This document shows positions 17,430 to 26,393 of a stretch of DNA of 64,000 bases, piece after piece. Numbering within the stretch: position 1 is the first letter of the stretch; each line of letters opens with the position of its first letter. The position numbers were made by a program, and so were the translations under genes. Origin of the DNA: an uncultured Lachnospiraceae bacterium (GTDB lineage Bacteria; Bacillota; Clostridia; Lachnospirales; Lachnospiraceae); contig CAJUIS010000014.1 in assembly GCA_910586645.1 (NCBI GenBank), positions 1-64,000 on the forward strand, in the 5' to 3' direction. The notes under the pieces were generated by a model, which ran no database searches, was not told where the DNA came from, and saw only the letters and a program-made list of their open reading frames with translations.

Positions 17430-17458
17430 ATGCTTTCCTCCATAATTAAAATAACTTG

Positions 17459-17471
17459 TGACCGCTGGTCA
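17459..17471. promoter_or_regulatory. TetR operator, copy 1 (TGACC-N3-GGTCA)
   Basis: TGACCGCTGGTCA is a palindrome with 5-bp arms. It lies just downstream of the predicted start point of the acyl operon. A second copy with identical arms lies 44 bp away. Confidence 0.75.
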
Positions 17472-17487
17472 TGTTTTGTTTTCAACT

Positions 17488-17516
17488 ACAATAGCATTAA
17501 TCTGACCATTGGTCAA
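17488..17516 (-). promoter_or_regulatory. Promoter of the acyl operon
   Basis: On the minus strand TTGACC (17511-17516) and TATTGT (17488-17493) are 17 bp apart. Operator copy 2 covers the -35 box, so a bound repressor would block RNA polymerase. Confidence 0.7.
17503..17515. promoter_or_regulatory. TetR operator, copy 2, over the -35 box
   Basis: TGACCATTGGTCA has the same 5-bp arms as copy 1. It overlaps the -35 box of the acyl operon and ends 4 bp before the -35 box of the divergent TetR gene, so it could control both. Confidence 0.75.
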
Positions 17517-17519
17517 GTA

Positions 17520-17548
17520 TTGATTTAAAAATTTTTTTATGATATACT
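17520..17548 (+). promoter_or_regulatory. Promoter of the TetR regulator
   Basis: TTGATT (17520-17525) and TATACT (17543-17548) are separated by 17 bp. The -35 box lies directly beside operator copy 2, which suggests autoregulation. Confidence 0.72.
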
Positions 17549-17569
17549 TTTTAAAATTTTTACAGGCGT

Positions 17570-17594
17570 CCATACCGTTCCAAAAACGGTATGG
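17570..17594. repeat. Perfect 10-bp inverted repeat in the TetR leader
   Basis: CCATACCGTT and AACGGTATGG flank CCAAA, all within the predicted 5' untranslated leader. It differs from the TGACC operators, so it may be a leader RNA hairpin or the site of another regulator. Confidence 0.5.
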
Positions 17595-17618
17595 ATTATT
17601 GCCGGAAAGGCGGAAAAT

Positions 17619-18248
17619 ATGCCAGTTATGGATAAATACAACCTCATCTTAGACTCGCTTCAGTCATTGCTGGAAAATCAGAATATACAGACCATTTCCG
17701 TCAGTGAAATCGCGCAGACTGCCGGAATCGCCAAGGGAAGCATCTATTATTATTTCTCTTCCAAAGACGCGATCGTGGAGGCTTTGGTGGAACGCAGCTA
17801 TTCCACGTCGATTGAAACTGCAAAACTGCTCGCAAAACAGACGAACATACCGCCGTTTACGCGCATGGCGCTGATTTTCCAGGCATGCCGGAATTCTTCT
17901 TCGGAATTTTTAAGACAGAATACGGATACAGGCAGTTCCATGCAGGAGCAGTCCATGCTCCATCATAAGTATCTGCGCTATATCATTATGGAGCTGAAGC
18001 CCGTTTTGACAGAAATTATCCGTCAGGGCATTGACAGCAGAGAAATTTCTTTTGACCATCCCGCCGCACTGGCAGAAATCGTTCTGCTCGTGCTGACGGT
18101 AAAATTAGACAATACACTGATCCCTTCCTCGCCGGAAGAAATCGAACAGACCATATTAGGATTGATTTCCCTTCTGGAAAAAGGAACGGACAACCCGAAA
18201 GGCTCACTGAATTTTCTGACGCTTCCTTACACAGAGCGTCAAAAATAG
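17619..18248 (+). CDS. TetR/AcrR-family transcriptional regulator
   Basis: The 209-residue protein has the N-terminal TetR helix-turn-helix (SVSEIAQTAGIAKGSIYYYF at about 28-47) followed by a divergent ligand-binding helical domain. It faces away from the acyl operon, and two identical-arm palindromes lie between them, so it very probably represses that operon and itself. The ligand is probably a lipid-like molecule made or used by the operon. Its 3' end overlaps the opposing membrane-protein gene by 45 bp. Confidence 0.88.
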   Translation: MPVMDKYNLILDSLQSLLENQNIQTISVSEIAQTAGIAKGSIYYYFSSKDAIVEALVERSYSTSIETAKLLAKQTNIPPFTRMALIFQACRNSSSEFLRQNTDTGSSMQEQSMLHHKYLRYIIMELKPVLTEIIRQGIDSREISFDHPAALAEIVLLVLTVKLDNTLIPSSPEEIEQTILGLISLLEKGTDNPKGSLNFLTLPYTERQK

Positions 18249-20678
18249 AAACAGACAGCACAGGCTGACGCAGGCGCCGGAAAAAAGTTTCGGCGTCTGA
18301 TAACGCAGCGTAATTTCATGTTCTCCCCGAATCAGAGGAATCTTAAAAAAACTGTCCATAAAAACGCCGCATTCCGTTTCTTTCCCATCCACAAATACGC
18401 GCCAGCCTTCTTCTTTTGGTATGGAAAGAATCAGGTTTCCCGCTTCTTTTACCTGAATGCTTCCCGTTATCTCCGTATCCTCAAAACTTTTTATCACAAG
18501 CGTCTGCCTGTTTAATTTTTGATACGCCTGGTTGAGCGCATCCATATTTAAAGCGTAAGCCCGCACAAAAAAATCAGAGACGCCGGAAGTATTTGTAATT
18601 TCCACAGGCTCCCCTTTCCTGCACCATCCCAGGTCAAGAATATACCCGTGATCGCACTTTGTAAACTTCCGCTCCCTGTCCGGGTGCGTTACCGTCAGGT
18701 TTGTCACAGAAGTATCGGCATATGTCGCATAGACATAACAGTCTTCCGGCGCTGTCACCGTCGTTTTATCCTCACCGGCAGAAACCGCCTCCGGCATAGG
18801 GACAAGCAAATCCTCTTTCGCTCCCAAAGCCGCCGCAAGACGGTTTAAATTGCCAACCGCCTCTCCTCTTCTTGCGTCCCACTTCGCCTCCAAATCCACA
18901 TCCGCCATAAATCCAAGCGGAAGCGAATAATAATTTTTATATATATAATTCTGCCCGTCGCTAAGAACCATCTCCCGCAGCGGGCTGTCCTCTTTCGGAT
19001 GATCCGCAATCAAATACTTTACCGACAGCATGGCGGACGCAAGCGGCGTCGCTCCGCTGTAACTGTAAAAATTCTTTCCGCCTTCCATACCCATGAGCCG
19101 GTAAAATCTGCTGACGCCAATATTCATCAGAGAAGAAAAAATCGTAGAAGAAGCGTACCCGTAAACAGCCGCATCGTTTTTTGTCAGCCGTTCCATTTCC
19201 TCCACCCGGTAAAAAGGTTCCTCTTCCATTGCTTCCACCTGAGCCAGAAGCCCTTTTACAGATTCCCAGTTTTTTGTATAAGCCTTCCGGCTGGTAACAG
19301 ACCATCCTGTCAGGCTGAAATTGGAAAAAACTTCCGTTACCGCCAATACAAAAAGCAGATAGCCGGCGAAAGCCCGGACGCCTTCGGACCGCATTTTTCC
19401 AAGAGCCAAAAGCATTCCATACCCGGCAAGTAAAATTCCCGTCACAAGAAGCGCGCTTCCCGTCACCTTTCCGCTGTCCGCCACATATGCCGCCGCAAAA
19501 AGAAACGCGGCGGACAAAACGACAGAAACCGCAATGTGAAACCGCGTATATCCTCTCTGCCTCCGATACCCTTCATACCCCGTCACAAGAAGCAGAAAAA
19601 CATACAAATAAGCCTGACGTCCCGGCAGGCTGTCGGGAAAATGAAGCCCGTGCCAGAAAAAATCCAGCATATTGTTTGAAAAACCCGCCCAGAAAAAAAC
19701 AATCAAAAGCATCCGTCCTGCTTTCCTCTTAAAAGGTATTGTCCTGTTTAAAAAATACAATGCCAGAAAGAGGAACGCGGCCGCGCCGCAGTACAGATTC
19801 GGCCAGTGCTCATTTCCCGTATATGCCGCTACGTCATAACAATGCCGCCCCAGCATGGAAATCAGATCAAAATACCACTCAAAAACCTTTGGAAACGAAA
19901 ATCCGGAAGAGCCGCTGTAACTCAAAATCGCGGCCTCCGGCAAAATCAAAACGGCTCCCATCCCTCCCGCCAGAATGGAATGCAGAACAAATCTTCCGGA
20001 AGCCGCAAGCTTTTCCCGTCCGCCATATGTTTCCTCCAAAAGCAAAATCACAAACCAAAGCGCAAGAAAAATACAGAGCATAAACGAAAGATAGTAATTG
20101 GAAAGAACGGCCGCCGCAAGGCTTACGCTGTACAGCGCGCACTTTCCCTCCCTGACAAGCTTCCAAAGGCCCAAAACTGCAAGCGGCGCGAGCACAAGCA
20201 CGTCAAGCCACATAATATTCCAACTGTAGGCCGCCATATACCCGGACAGCGCATAAAACGCCGCAAAAACGGAAACGGCAGGATCCGAAGTCTGAAAACG
20301 GTTTCCAAGATACACAGCAAACGTCAGCCCGCACAGGCCGATTTTAAGAAGGATCAGCGCTGTCATAAATTCAATGACAGAGCCGGCAGGGCAAAAAATC
20401 AAAAGCCAGTTCAAAGGACTGGCCAGATAGTAAGCAAGCAGCGAAACAAAATCAGAGCCAAGGCCAAGCCGAAAAGAATACATCAGGCTGTCCCCATGCT
20501 TTAGTTTATCCATAAACTCTGTAAAAAAAGGCTCGTATTGATGGTACATATCGACATGAAGAATACAGTTTTCCCCAAACGGATACACCCCATTTCTGAT
20601 GCAGAGCAAAAATGCAATGCCAAACGGAAGCAAAAATGCGCCAAGATAAAGTTTCCAATTCGTTTTTGACCTGCTCAT
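18204..20678 (-). CDS. yfhO: YfhO-family polytopic membrane protein
   Basis: The 824-residue protein begins with the family's characteristic start (PFG, then HVDMYHQYEPFF), followed by about twelve membrane helices to residue 430. A large extracellular domain occupies 440-780 and a last helix precedes the basic tail. YfhO proteins belong to the GT-C-like glycosyltransferase superfamily and are linked to glycosylation of lipoteichoic acid in Bacillus and Listeria. It lies 17 bp after an LTA-synthase-like gene, which fits that role. AAAGGAG precedes the ATG. Confidence 0.85.
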   Translation of the reverse strand: MSRSKTNWKLYLGAFLLPFGIAFLLCIRNGVYPFGENCILHVDMYHQYEPFFTEFMDKLKHGDSLMYSFRLGLGSDFVSLLAYYLASPLNWLLIFCPAGSVIEFMTALILLKIGLCGLTFAVYLGNRFQTSDPAVSVFAAFYALSGYMAAYSWNIMWLDVLVLAPLAVLGLWKLVREGKCALYSVSLAAAVLSNYYLSFMLCIFLALWFVILLLEETYGGREKLAASGRFVLHSILAGGMGAVLILPEAAILSYSGSSGFSFPKVFEWYFDLISMLGRHCYDVAAYTGNEHWPNLYCGAAAFLFLALYFLNRTIPFKRKAGRMLLIVFFWAGFSNNMLDFFWHGLHFPDSLPGRQAYLYVFLLLVTGYEGYRRQRGYTRFHIAVSVVLSAAFLFAAAYVADSGKVTGSALLVTGILLAGYGMLLALGKMRSEGVRAFAGYLLFVLAVTEVFSNFSLTGWSVTSRKAYTKNWESVKGLLAQVEAMEEEPFYRVEEMERLTKNDAAVYGYASSTIFSSLMNIGVSRFYRLMGMEGGKNFYSYSGATPLASAMLSVKYLIADHPKEDSPLREMVLSDGQNYIYKNYYSLPLGFMADVDLEAKWDARRGEAVGNLNRLAAALGAKEDLLVPMPEAVSAGEDKTTVTAPEDCYVYATYADTSVTNLTVTHPDRERKFTKCDHGYILDLGWCRKGEPVEITNTSGVSDFFVRAYALNMDALNQAYQKLNRQTLVIKSFEDTEITGSIQVKEAGNLILSIPKEEGWRVFVDGKETECGVFMDSFFKIPLIRGEHEITLRYQTPKLFSGACVSLCCLFLFLTLCVRKRQKIQ

Positions 20679-20695
20679 ACCCGTCTCCTTTTCCC

Positions 20696-22456
20696 TTATT
20701 CCCGCTGATCAAACAACTGATAGTACTGCAGCTTTTTATATTCCTCCAGATCCGCTGCGGCTTTAGGCTTTTGCTGTATCACAGCCGCCGATACAACCGG
20801 GCAGCTTTCAGACAGCTCCTCTAAAAATGCCTGATAGGCGGGCAGCCTGATTCCTGCCGCGTTTAACGTCTCTGTTCCCAGATAATTCGCGCTTGTATCC
20901 GCATGGCGCACCGTCTTTGTTTTATAATTCGTCCAAATAAAATACGGAACCTGATACCGCAGATACGTATCTTTCTCCGTTAAGGTACGGTAACTTTTGC
21001 CGTTTAAATTCAAAACCGGCTCCGCCACAACGTCATTTGGCTGGTGATCCCCAAAAAACACAACTACAACAGGTTCTTTTTCCTTCGAAAAATAAGAAAT
21101 CAGTTCAGACAGCGCATCATCCGTCTTCTGAATCAGGGACAGATAAGAAGACAGAGAATAAGACTGCGTCCCGCTGACCGTAATATGCGGCGTGAAATTC
21201 TCATGCATATCACTGTAAGAGCCATGGTTCTGCATCGTAACGTTAAAGATAAATACAGGCTTCCCTTTTTCTTTTTTCTCATAAATGTCAATGATTTTCT
21301 TCACACAGGACTGATCGCTCACATAATCCCTGACGTATTCCCGGTTCCTGTAATCCTCCAGAAAATGCATATGCGAAAAGCCAAGCAGCGGATACACTTT
21401 ATCCCTGTCCCAGCCGCTTGCAAAATAAGGGTGCGCGGCATGCGTCTCATATCCAAGCTCCTTTAAATATGCCGGCAGGGCAAAAATTTCCCCGTGGATA
21501 TACTGCTGGAAGGGGATGCTCCCCTGCGGCAGAAACGCCATGGTGTTTCCCGTCAGAAATTCAAATTCCGTATTTGCCGTATTGCCCCCGCAGACTGACA
21601 CATTCAGAAATCCTGACACCGTATTTTCTTCTTCCTGACACATCCTGCGAAAAAAAGGCATATAATCTTCGCTCGGCGTAAATTCGCCTAAAACGCCAAG
21701 ATCAGAAAACGCCTCGTCCATCACCACAATAATGTTCGGCATCTTATCCGGCGTCTTTTCATGTTCCGGCGAATCAGCCTGCACAGACGTTTCATAGGCA
21801 TTCAGAATTTTTTCCGCGTCTTCCTTCCTGTATCCTTCCGGTTTCTCGATCGCCATAAACGGAAGCTCCATAACCATCGTAAGAAAAAAACCGTTTACCT
21901 GCCACATATAGACAGGAGTAAACAGTTTGTTGTACATCCCATGCCTGTTCTGAAAATCTTCTTTCTGAAACGTCCGCACAAAAAACGTCAGCAGAACAGC
22001 AAGCGCAAGCAAAACAGGAATGCTGTATCTTACTTTCAGCTTTTTCAAATCCAAATCACAAAAACCGGCAAGAACCCAGGACGCCGCAAATAAAACTACA
22101 ACAGCCGCCACCCGGAACGTCGGCGTAAAGTCATAATTATCCGCTACGCCTGCCGCAGTGCCAATGGAAAAAATATCCCAAGGCACAAGCGGCAGGGAGC
22201 GGAATGTATAGACATAATAATTTGCCAGCCCGATTCCCATCGCCAAAACGCCCTGTACCCGAAGCGCCCATTTGACGCTTCGGAAAGCAAACATAAGAAT
22301 CCATGCTGTAAATTCAAACAATATAATATTAAAAAGCTGCGGCCACGGCCTGACTTCCTCAAATCCGTTATGCGTATACGCTTCCAGCAGATAAAAATGC
22401 GCCGCAGGAAGTAAAAGCAGACCGCATACAGACCATATTTTAATTTTTGCTCTCAT
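20696..22456 (-). CDS. LTA synthase-like sulfatase-fold membrane enzyme
   Basis: The 586-residue protein has about five N-terminal membrane helices (to 180) and an extracellular alkaline-phosphatase/sulfatase domain (about 235-530). The metal and nucleophile motifs are visible: IIVVMDEAFSD, the threonine of GGNTANTEFEF, GWDRDKVYP and FFGDHQPN. LtaS-family enzymes transfer glycerol-phosphate from phosphatidylglycerol to polymer or glycan acceptors. Here the first motif has DEAF where LtaS usually has ES. The gene lies between a transglutaminase-domain gene (3 bp) and yfhO (17 bp), forming an envelope operon. Start-site support is weak. Confidence 0.85.
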   Translation of the reverse strand: MRAKIKIWSVCGLLLLPAAHFYLLEAYTHNGFEEVRPWPQLFNIILFEFTAWILMFAFRSVKWALRVQGVLAMGIGLANYYVYTFRSLPLVPWDIFSIGTAAGVADNYDFTPTFRVAAVVVLFAASWVLAGFCDLDLKKLKVRYSIPVLLALAVLLTFFVRTFQKEDFQNRHGMYNKLFTPVYMWQVNGFFLTMVMELPFMAIEKPEGYRKEDAEKILNAYETSVQADSPEHEKTPDKMPNIIVVMDEAFSDLGVLGEFTPSEDYMPFFRRMCQEEENTVSGFLNVSVCGGNTANTEFEFLTGNTMAFLPQGSIPFQQYIHGEIFALPAYLKELGYETHAAHPYFASGWDRDKVYPLLGFSHMHFLEDYRNREYVRDYVSDQSCVKKIIDIYEKKEKGKPVFIFNVTMQNHGSYSDMHENFTPHITVSGTQSYSLSSYLSLIQKTDDALSELISYFSKEKEPVVVVFFGDHQPNDVVAEPVLNLNGKSYRTLTEKDTYLRYQVPYFIWTNYKTKTVRHADTSANYLGTETLNAAGIRLPAYQAFLEELSESCPVVSAAVIQQKPKAAADLEEYKKLQYYQLFDQRE

Positions 22457-22459
22457 CTT

Positions 22460-24397
22460 TTATTTCTTTATCTTAACTGTCTTTGTTTTGCCCCAGGAAG
22501 CATATTTCTTTTTCCCGGAAACAGATTCCTTCTGGTACATACGCGCCTGTACATAATACGTCTTTCCTTTTTTCAGTTTTTTCACCGTAATGACATTTCC
22601 AGACGCCTCTTTTTTCTTTGCAGACGACATATTTTTATGAAGGGAATAGCGGATCTGATAACCGCTTGCCATACTCAGCTTTTTCACAGTCACTTTCATC
22701 GTCTTTTTCGCACTGTTCTTCACGGATGAGACGGAAGCCTTCTTCTTCGTGTTAATTTTTGCCCAGTGCGCATAATATACCGAATCGGACGTAACCTGCA
22801 CGGACGATCCTATTTTGCTGCCGCCTGTTTTTTTCGTGTACCATCCTAAAAATACATATCCTTTCCGTTTCGGGTTCCCCGGACTCCCAACGGCCGATCC
22901 GTAAGCAATGCCTGTTTTTGTATTTGATTTTACATTTTTATTTCCAATGTACCCGCCGTTTGCACTGTAGGTCACGCTGTATACAGGCGTAATAAGCTGC
23001 TCTGCAGCCGAACTGTCATAATATCCGTTTGCCACCGCTACGGCACGCACCATCGTTGGGCCAAACAGTTTAAACGGCCCTGTATATCTTCTCGCTTTGG
23101 TAAATGCAATGGAAGGGTTCGTTCCGTCAATTGTGTAATACACTGTTCCCGCAGGCGCCGAAATCGTAACCGTGCTGCCGGAACAGGAAATCTGCGGCGC
23201 GCTAAGGGCTGCCGACGGCGTGTGGACTGTCCCGATGTCATAAAGCCCGGCTCCGGAATCATACGTAAGCTCCGGCAGATATCCATTCCATCGATCTTCG
23301 GGCGTATGGGAAAGAACCGCTCCCGGAGCGCCGCTCATAAACCGCTCTCTGCTGCGGTTAAAGTACTCATAGACATACGGCACGCCCAGCTCTTCCTCTG
23401 TATCGTCATTCCAGGTCAGATCCACATAATACCAGATCCCGTTTAAGCGGATAATGTTCCATTCGTGATCGGCGCTCGTCACAACGCCGCAGTCAATGCC
23501 CACCGCATTGCACAAAAGCTGCATCGCCTGCGAATATCCGGCGCAGACCGTCGTCTTTCTCGGGTCGCAGAATACGCTGTAAATTGTCTGATTGTATTCA
23601 TTCTGCCTGTAGTCATTAAAATATGGATCATAGCTTACATTTGCACAGATCATATCATGTATTTTTTTCTCCTTCAGCACGTCCGAAGGCTGCTCCATAA
23701 TCTGCGGAAGCCAGCTGTCTATTACGCTTTGCACCTGCTGTGTCGCCGCCTTTCTGGCTTCGCCGTTTGCAAAGGATGAATTGATCGTCAAATAGGCGTA
23801 TCCGCCGTTCATCACAGATGAAGTCCCCATAAGCATCGTCTGCAGGAAATAATACTGAGGATTTGAGACGATAAACATAAATTCCACATTTCTGGCTTCC
23901 CTGGAAGACATATTCGAATAGGAAACCGCCTTTGTCGTATAATACCAGAAATCAAGCTTCGCTTCCACAGAAGAGTACCGCTGCGCCCCTGTAAGCGTCT
24001 CCGTTCCCGTCAGATACTCATAACACATCTGATCCAGTTTATCCCATAACTCCCTCTGGTTATCGTTCAGCAGATTGTAATAATAATTCGTGGAATAGGA
24101 ATCCCATTTCGTCCGGTATATAGCCGAACCTTTTACTTCTGCCTGGCTTTCTGTTTCCTCATAAATCTCCGGCAGATCTTCCGGTTTTGTATCCAGAAAA
24201 ACCGGCTGCCGGAATCCGGAAAGCTTCTCTGGCGGCTCCGCAGCTTCTGCATCCTGTCCATCCTCTTTCGAAGCGTCCGGCGCCTCTTTTGTAACAGACG
24301 CTTCCGCCTCCCAAACAGGCGCCGCCAAGACACTGTCTGACGCTGCGCCAAACATCAGCATAGCCGAAAGTAAAAATGTCATCCATCGTTTTTTCAT
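22460..24397 (-). CDS. Secreted transglutaminase-like protein with InlB and FN3-like repeats
   Basis: The protein of about 645 residues begins with a signal peptide (KKRWMTFLLSAMLMFG ... VLAA). A transglutaminase core shows Cys in TVCAGYSQ (about 284), His in DHEWN (about 310) and Asp in VDLTWND (about 326). Next come a chitobiase-C-like YYTIDGTNPS module, an InlB-type repeat (GYVFLGWY) and a lysine-rich FN3-like end. Such proteins may act as proteases or cross-linkers at the cell surface. The ATG at 24397 fits the signal peptide; 24406 is an alternative. It is part of the envelope operon. Confidence 0.82.
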   Translation of the reverse strand: MKKRWMTFLLSAMLMFGAASDSVLAAPVWEAEASVTKEAPDASKEDGQDAEAAEPPEKLSGFRQPVFLDTKPEDLPEIYEETESQAEVKGSAIYRTKWDSYSTNYYYNLLNDNQRELWDKLDQMCYEYLTGTETLTGAQRYSSVEAKLDFWYYTTKAVSYSNMSSREARNVEFMFIVSNPQYYFLQTMLMGTSSVMNGGYAYLTINSSFANGEARKAATQQVQSVIDSWLPQIMEQPSDVLKEKKIHDMICANVSYDPYFNDYRQNEYNQTIYSVFCDPRKTTVCAGYSQAMQLLCNAVGIDCGVVTSADHEWNIIRLNGIWYYVDLTWNDDTEEELGVPYVYEYFNRSRERFMSGAPGAVLSHTPEDRWNGYLPELTYDSGAGLYDIGTVHTPSAALSAPQISCSGSTVTISAPAGTVYYTIDGTNPSIAFTKARRYTGPFKLFGPTMVRAVAVANGYYDSSAAEQLITPVYSVTYSANGGYIGNKNVKSNTKTGIAYGSAVGSPGNPKRKGYVFLGWYTKKTGGSKIGSSVQVTSDSVYYAHWAKINTKKKASVSSVKNSAKKTMKVTVKKLSMASGYQIRYSLHKNMSSAKKKEASGNVITVKKLKKGKTYYVQARMYQKESVSGKKKYASWGKTKTVKIKK

Positions 24398-24438
24398 ACC
24401 TGTCATCCTGCCTTTCCAAAAATAATATAAATTGCATT

Positions 24439-24969
24439 TCAAAAAAACGCCGCTTTCGCGTCTGCACACTCTTCAAGAATCTGCAGGACTGCCGCCTTCG
24501 AAAGATTTTCCGAAAAATCCCCCGTCACACAAAGCCCGCAGAGCATCCGTCCCTTCTCCCGTTTAACCGTAAACTCCTCTACACAAAGCCTGGCAAGCGC
24601 CGCCGCGTTCAAAAATACCGCCGGCTGGCCGCTTTCGTCCTCACAGGAAAATGAAATCTCCGCCCTTCCCGATCCCTGTGGGAGTCCCGTTAGCTTTTCG
24701 GATCCCTTTGCCGTCTGCGCATACTGATACGCCCTGCTGATTTCCATCGTCTGCTTAAAAAAAGCGCCGCATACTAGACGGTACGCCTCCTTTACGTCTT
24801 CTGTGCGGGCGGATAAAATCTCCTGTTCGCGTTTCGGCGCATATACGGCCGCTCCCGTCCGCTTTTTCGCTTCGATCACTTTGCCGCACAAATCCATACG
24901 CTTTAGGAACAGATTTTTCATCTGTCCGTCAACCCGGTCTATTTCCTGTCTGATTTCTTCCAAATCCAT
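24439..24969 (-). CDS. Chorismate mutase-like (AroQ) protein with an unknown C-terminal domain
   Basis: Residues 1-85 match the AroQ chorismate-mutase fold, with IRQEIDRVDGQM, the catalytic Arg/Lys pattern LFLKRMDL, and AKKRTGAAVYAPKRE. AroQ converts chorismate to prephenate. The remaining 90 or so residues are not the prephenate dehydratase or ACT domain usually fused here, and I do not recognise them. The preceding HAD gene ends 35 bp inside the longest possible frame, so the start at 24969 is preferred. It sits in an envelope operon rather than an aromatic-amino-acid one. Confidence 0.68.
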   Translation of the reverse strand: MDLEEIRQEIDRVDGQMKNLFLKRMDLCGKVIEAKKRTGAAVYAPKREQEILSARTEDVKEAYRLVCGAFFKQTMEISRAYQYAQTAKGSEKLTGLPQGSGRAEISFSCEDESGQPAVFLNAAALARLCVEEFTVKREKGRMLCGLCVTGDFSENLSKAAVLQILEECADAKAAFF

Positions 24970-25003
24970 GTCCTTCGTTCCGCCTTTCTGTTCCGGGAAG
25001 CCG

Positions 25004-25597
25004 TTACAGGCCATACCGTATTTTGATGTTTTCAAAATCATTCAAAAAAACTTCTCCCTGCATTCCCGTCCGCTTCGCGCCTTTTACATTTTCCTCCATA
25101 TCGTCGATAAACAGGCATTCTTCCGGCTTCAAACGGCAGACGTCCAGCAAGTGACGGTAAATCCCTGCGTCCGGTTTCACCATATGGACGTCCGACGATA
25201 TCACAACTCCGTCAAAAGACGCAAGCGGAAAAAATCCGGGAAAATAATCATAAAATTCATCGCTGGCATTTGAAAGCAGATATACGGAAAACCCTTTTTC
25301 TTTCACATACTCCAAAAATGAAAATGCCCCGGGAACCGGACGGATGCAAAAGCTCCACCCAAACGTACATTGTTCCAGCGGCGAATGCATATGTTCTGGT
25401 ACGCGCGCCCTGGCGCTTTCATACTTTTGTGCGCACGTCATATTCCCAAGATCTCCCTGAACCCACTCCGGGCCTAAAAACAGCTCTCTGCGGATAACGT
25501 CTTTTTCCTGCTCTGTCCTGCAAAATAAATCAAGGGAAACCTGCGGATTATATTCTAACAGCACATTTCCCATGTCAAATATGATATTTTGAATCAT
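25004..25597 (-). CDS. HAD-superfamily hydrolase (YihX-like)
   Basis: The 197-residue protein has HAD motif I in the form FDMGNVLLEY, motif II LLSNAS, the lysine in MVKPDAGIY and motif IV FIDDMEENV. The DxGN form of motif I is typical of the YihX/epoxide-hydrolase-N branch, which includes sugar-phosphate phosphatases. It is the first gene of the envelope operon that runs to yfhO. The substrate is unknown. Confidence 0.85.
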   Translation of the reverse strand: MIQNIIFDMGNVLLEYNPQVSLDLFCRTEQEKDVIRRELFLGPEWVQGDLGNMTCAQKYESARARVPEHMHSPLEQCTFGWSFCIRPVPGAFSFLEYVKEKGFSVYLLSNASDEFYDYFPGFFPLASFDGVVISSDVHMVKPDAGIYRHLLDVCRLKPEECLFIDDMEENVKGAKRTGMQGEVFLNDFENIKIRYGL

Positions 25598-25669
25598 TTC
25601 CCGTTCCCTCTTTATTTTTCCTGCTGTATTTTAGTATAAATCGTGAAACGTAATTCGTCAACCAATAAT

Positions 25670-25731
25670 AAAAACACATTTCAGCCAGGCATGCCCCATA
25701 TGTCCTGCGTCCTTTGCTGAAATGTGTTTTT
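25670..25731. terminator. Bidirectional terminator between rubrerythrin and HAD genes
   Basis: The perfect 16-bp arms AAAAACACATTTCAGC and GCTGAAATGTGTTTTT enclose a 30-nt loop. A T-run lies on either exit, and it directly follows the rubrerythrin stop codon. Confidence 0.85.
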
Positions 25732-25749
25732 AAAGTTTTTGGCATTAAA

Positions 25750-26286
25750 TTAATAATTCTTAGCGTACACCTCAAAATAACTCTGCGGATGGCTGCATAC
25801 CGGGCAAATCTCCGGAGCTTTCACGCCCACTGTGATATGTCCGCAGTTTCTGCATTCCCAGACTTTTACTTCGCTTTTTTCAAATACCGAAGCCGTCTCA
25901 ACGTTCTTTAACAAATCCCTGTATCTCTCTTCGTGATGCTTTTCAATTTCTCCTACCGCCCGGAATTTTGCAGCCAGTTCCGGAAACCCTTCTTCTTCCG
26001 CTGTCTTTGCAAATCCCTCATACATATCGGTCCATTCGTAATTTTCCCCGTTCGCCGCCTCTGTCAGATTTTCCACCGTACTGCCGATTCCCGAAAGCTC
26101 TTTGAACCACATTTTTGCATGTTCTTTTTCATTGTCAGCCGTTTTTAAAAACAAAGCTGAAATCTGCTCATATCCTTCTTTTTTTGCCACGGATGCAAAG
26201 TATGTGTATTTATTCCTCGCCTGCGACTCTCCCGCAAACGCCGCCTCAAGATTCTTTTCTGTCTGTGTTCCCGCATATTTGCTCAT
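25750..26286 (-). CDS. rbr: Rubrerythrin
   Basis: The 178-residue protein has the diiron four-helix domain (EAAFAGESQARNKY, DNEKEHA, GEIEKHHEERY) followed by a C-terminal rubredoxin-type centre (WECRNCGH and CPVCSHP). Rubrerythrins reduce hydrogen peroxide in anaerobes. AAAAGGAG lies 8 bp before the ATG at 26286. It is a single-gene transcript with its own consensus promoter and terminator. Confidence 0.95.
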   Translation of the reverse strand: MSKYAGTQTEKNLEAAFAGESQARNKYTYFASVAKKEGYEQISALFLKTADNEKEHAKMWFKELSGIGSTVENLTEAANGENYEWTDMYEGFAKTAEEEGFPELAAKFRAVGEIEKHHEERYRDLLKNVETASVFEKSEVKVWECRNCGHITVGVKAPEICPVCSHPQSYFEVYAKNY

Positions 26287-26351
26287 ATTATAATCTCCTT
26301 TTCTGATCTTCCCAGATCGCATCTCTGAAGTTATTGTCTTCTTACACCCTG

Positions 26352-26380
26352 ATTATAGACATATACTTTCCTTTTGTCAA
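26352..26380 (-). promoter_or_regulatory. Consensus promoter of rubrerythrin
   Basis: TTGACA (26375-26380) and TATAAT (26352-26357) are separated by 17 bp on the minus strand. The predicted leader is about 58 nt. No clear PerR box was recognised. Confidence 0.85.
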
Positions 26381-26393
26381 ACATTTCATGCCT

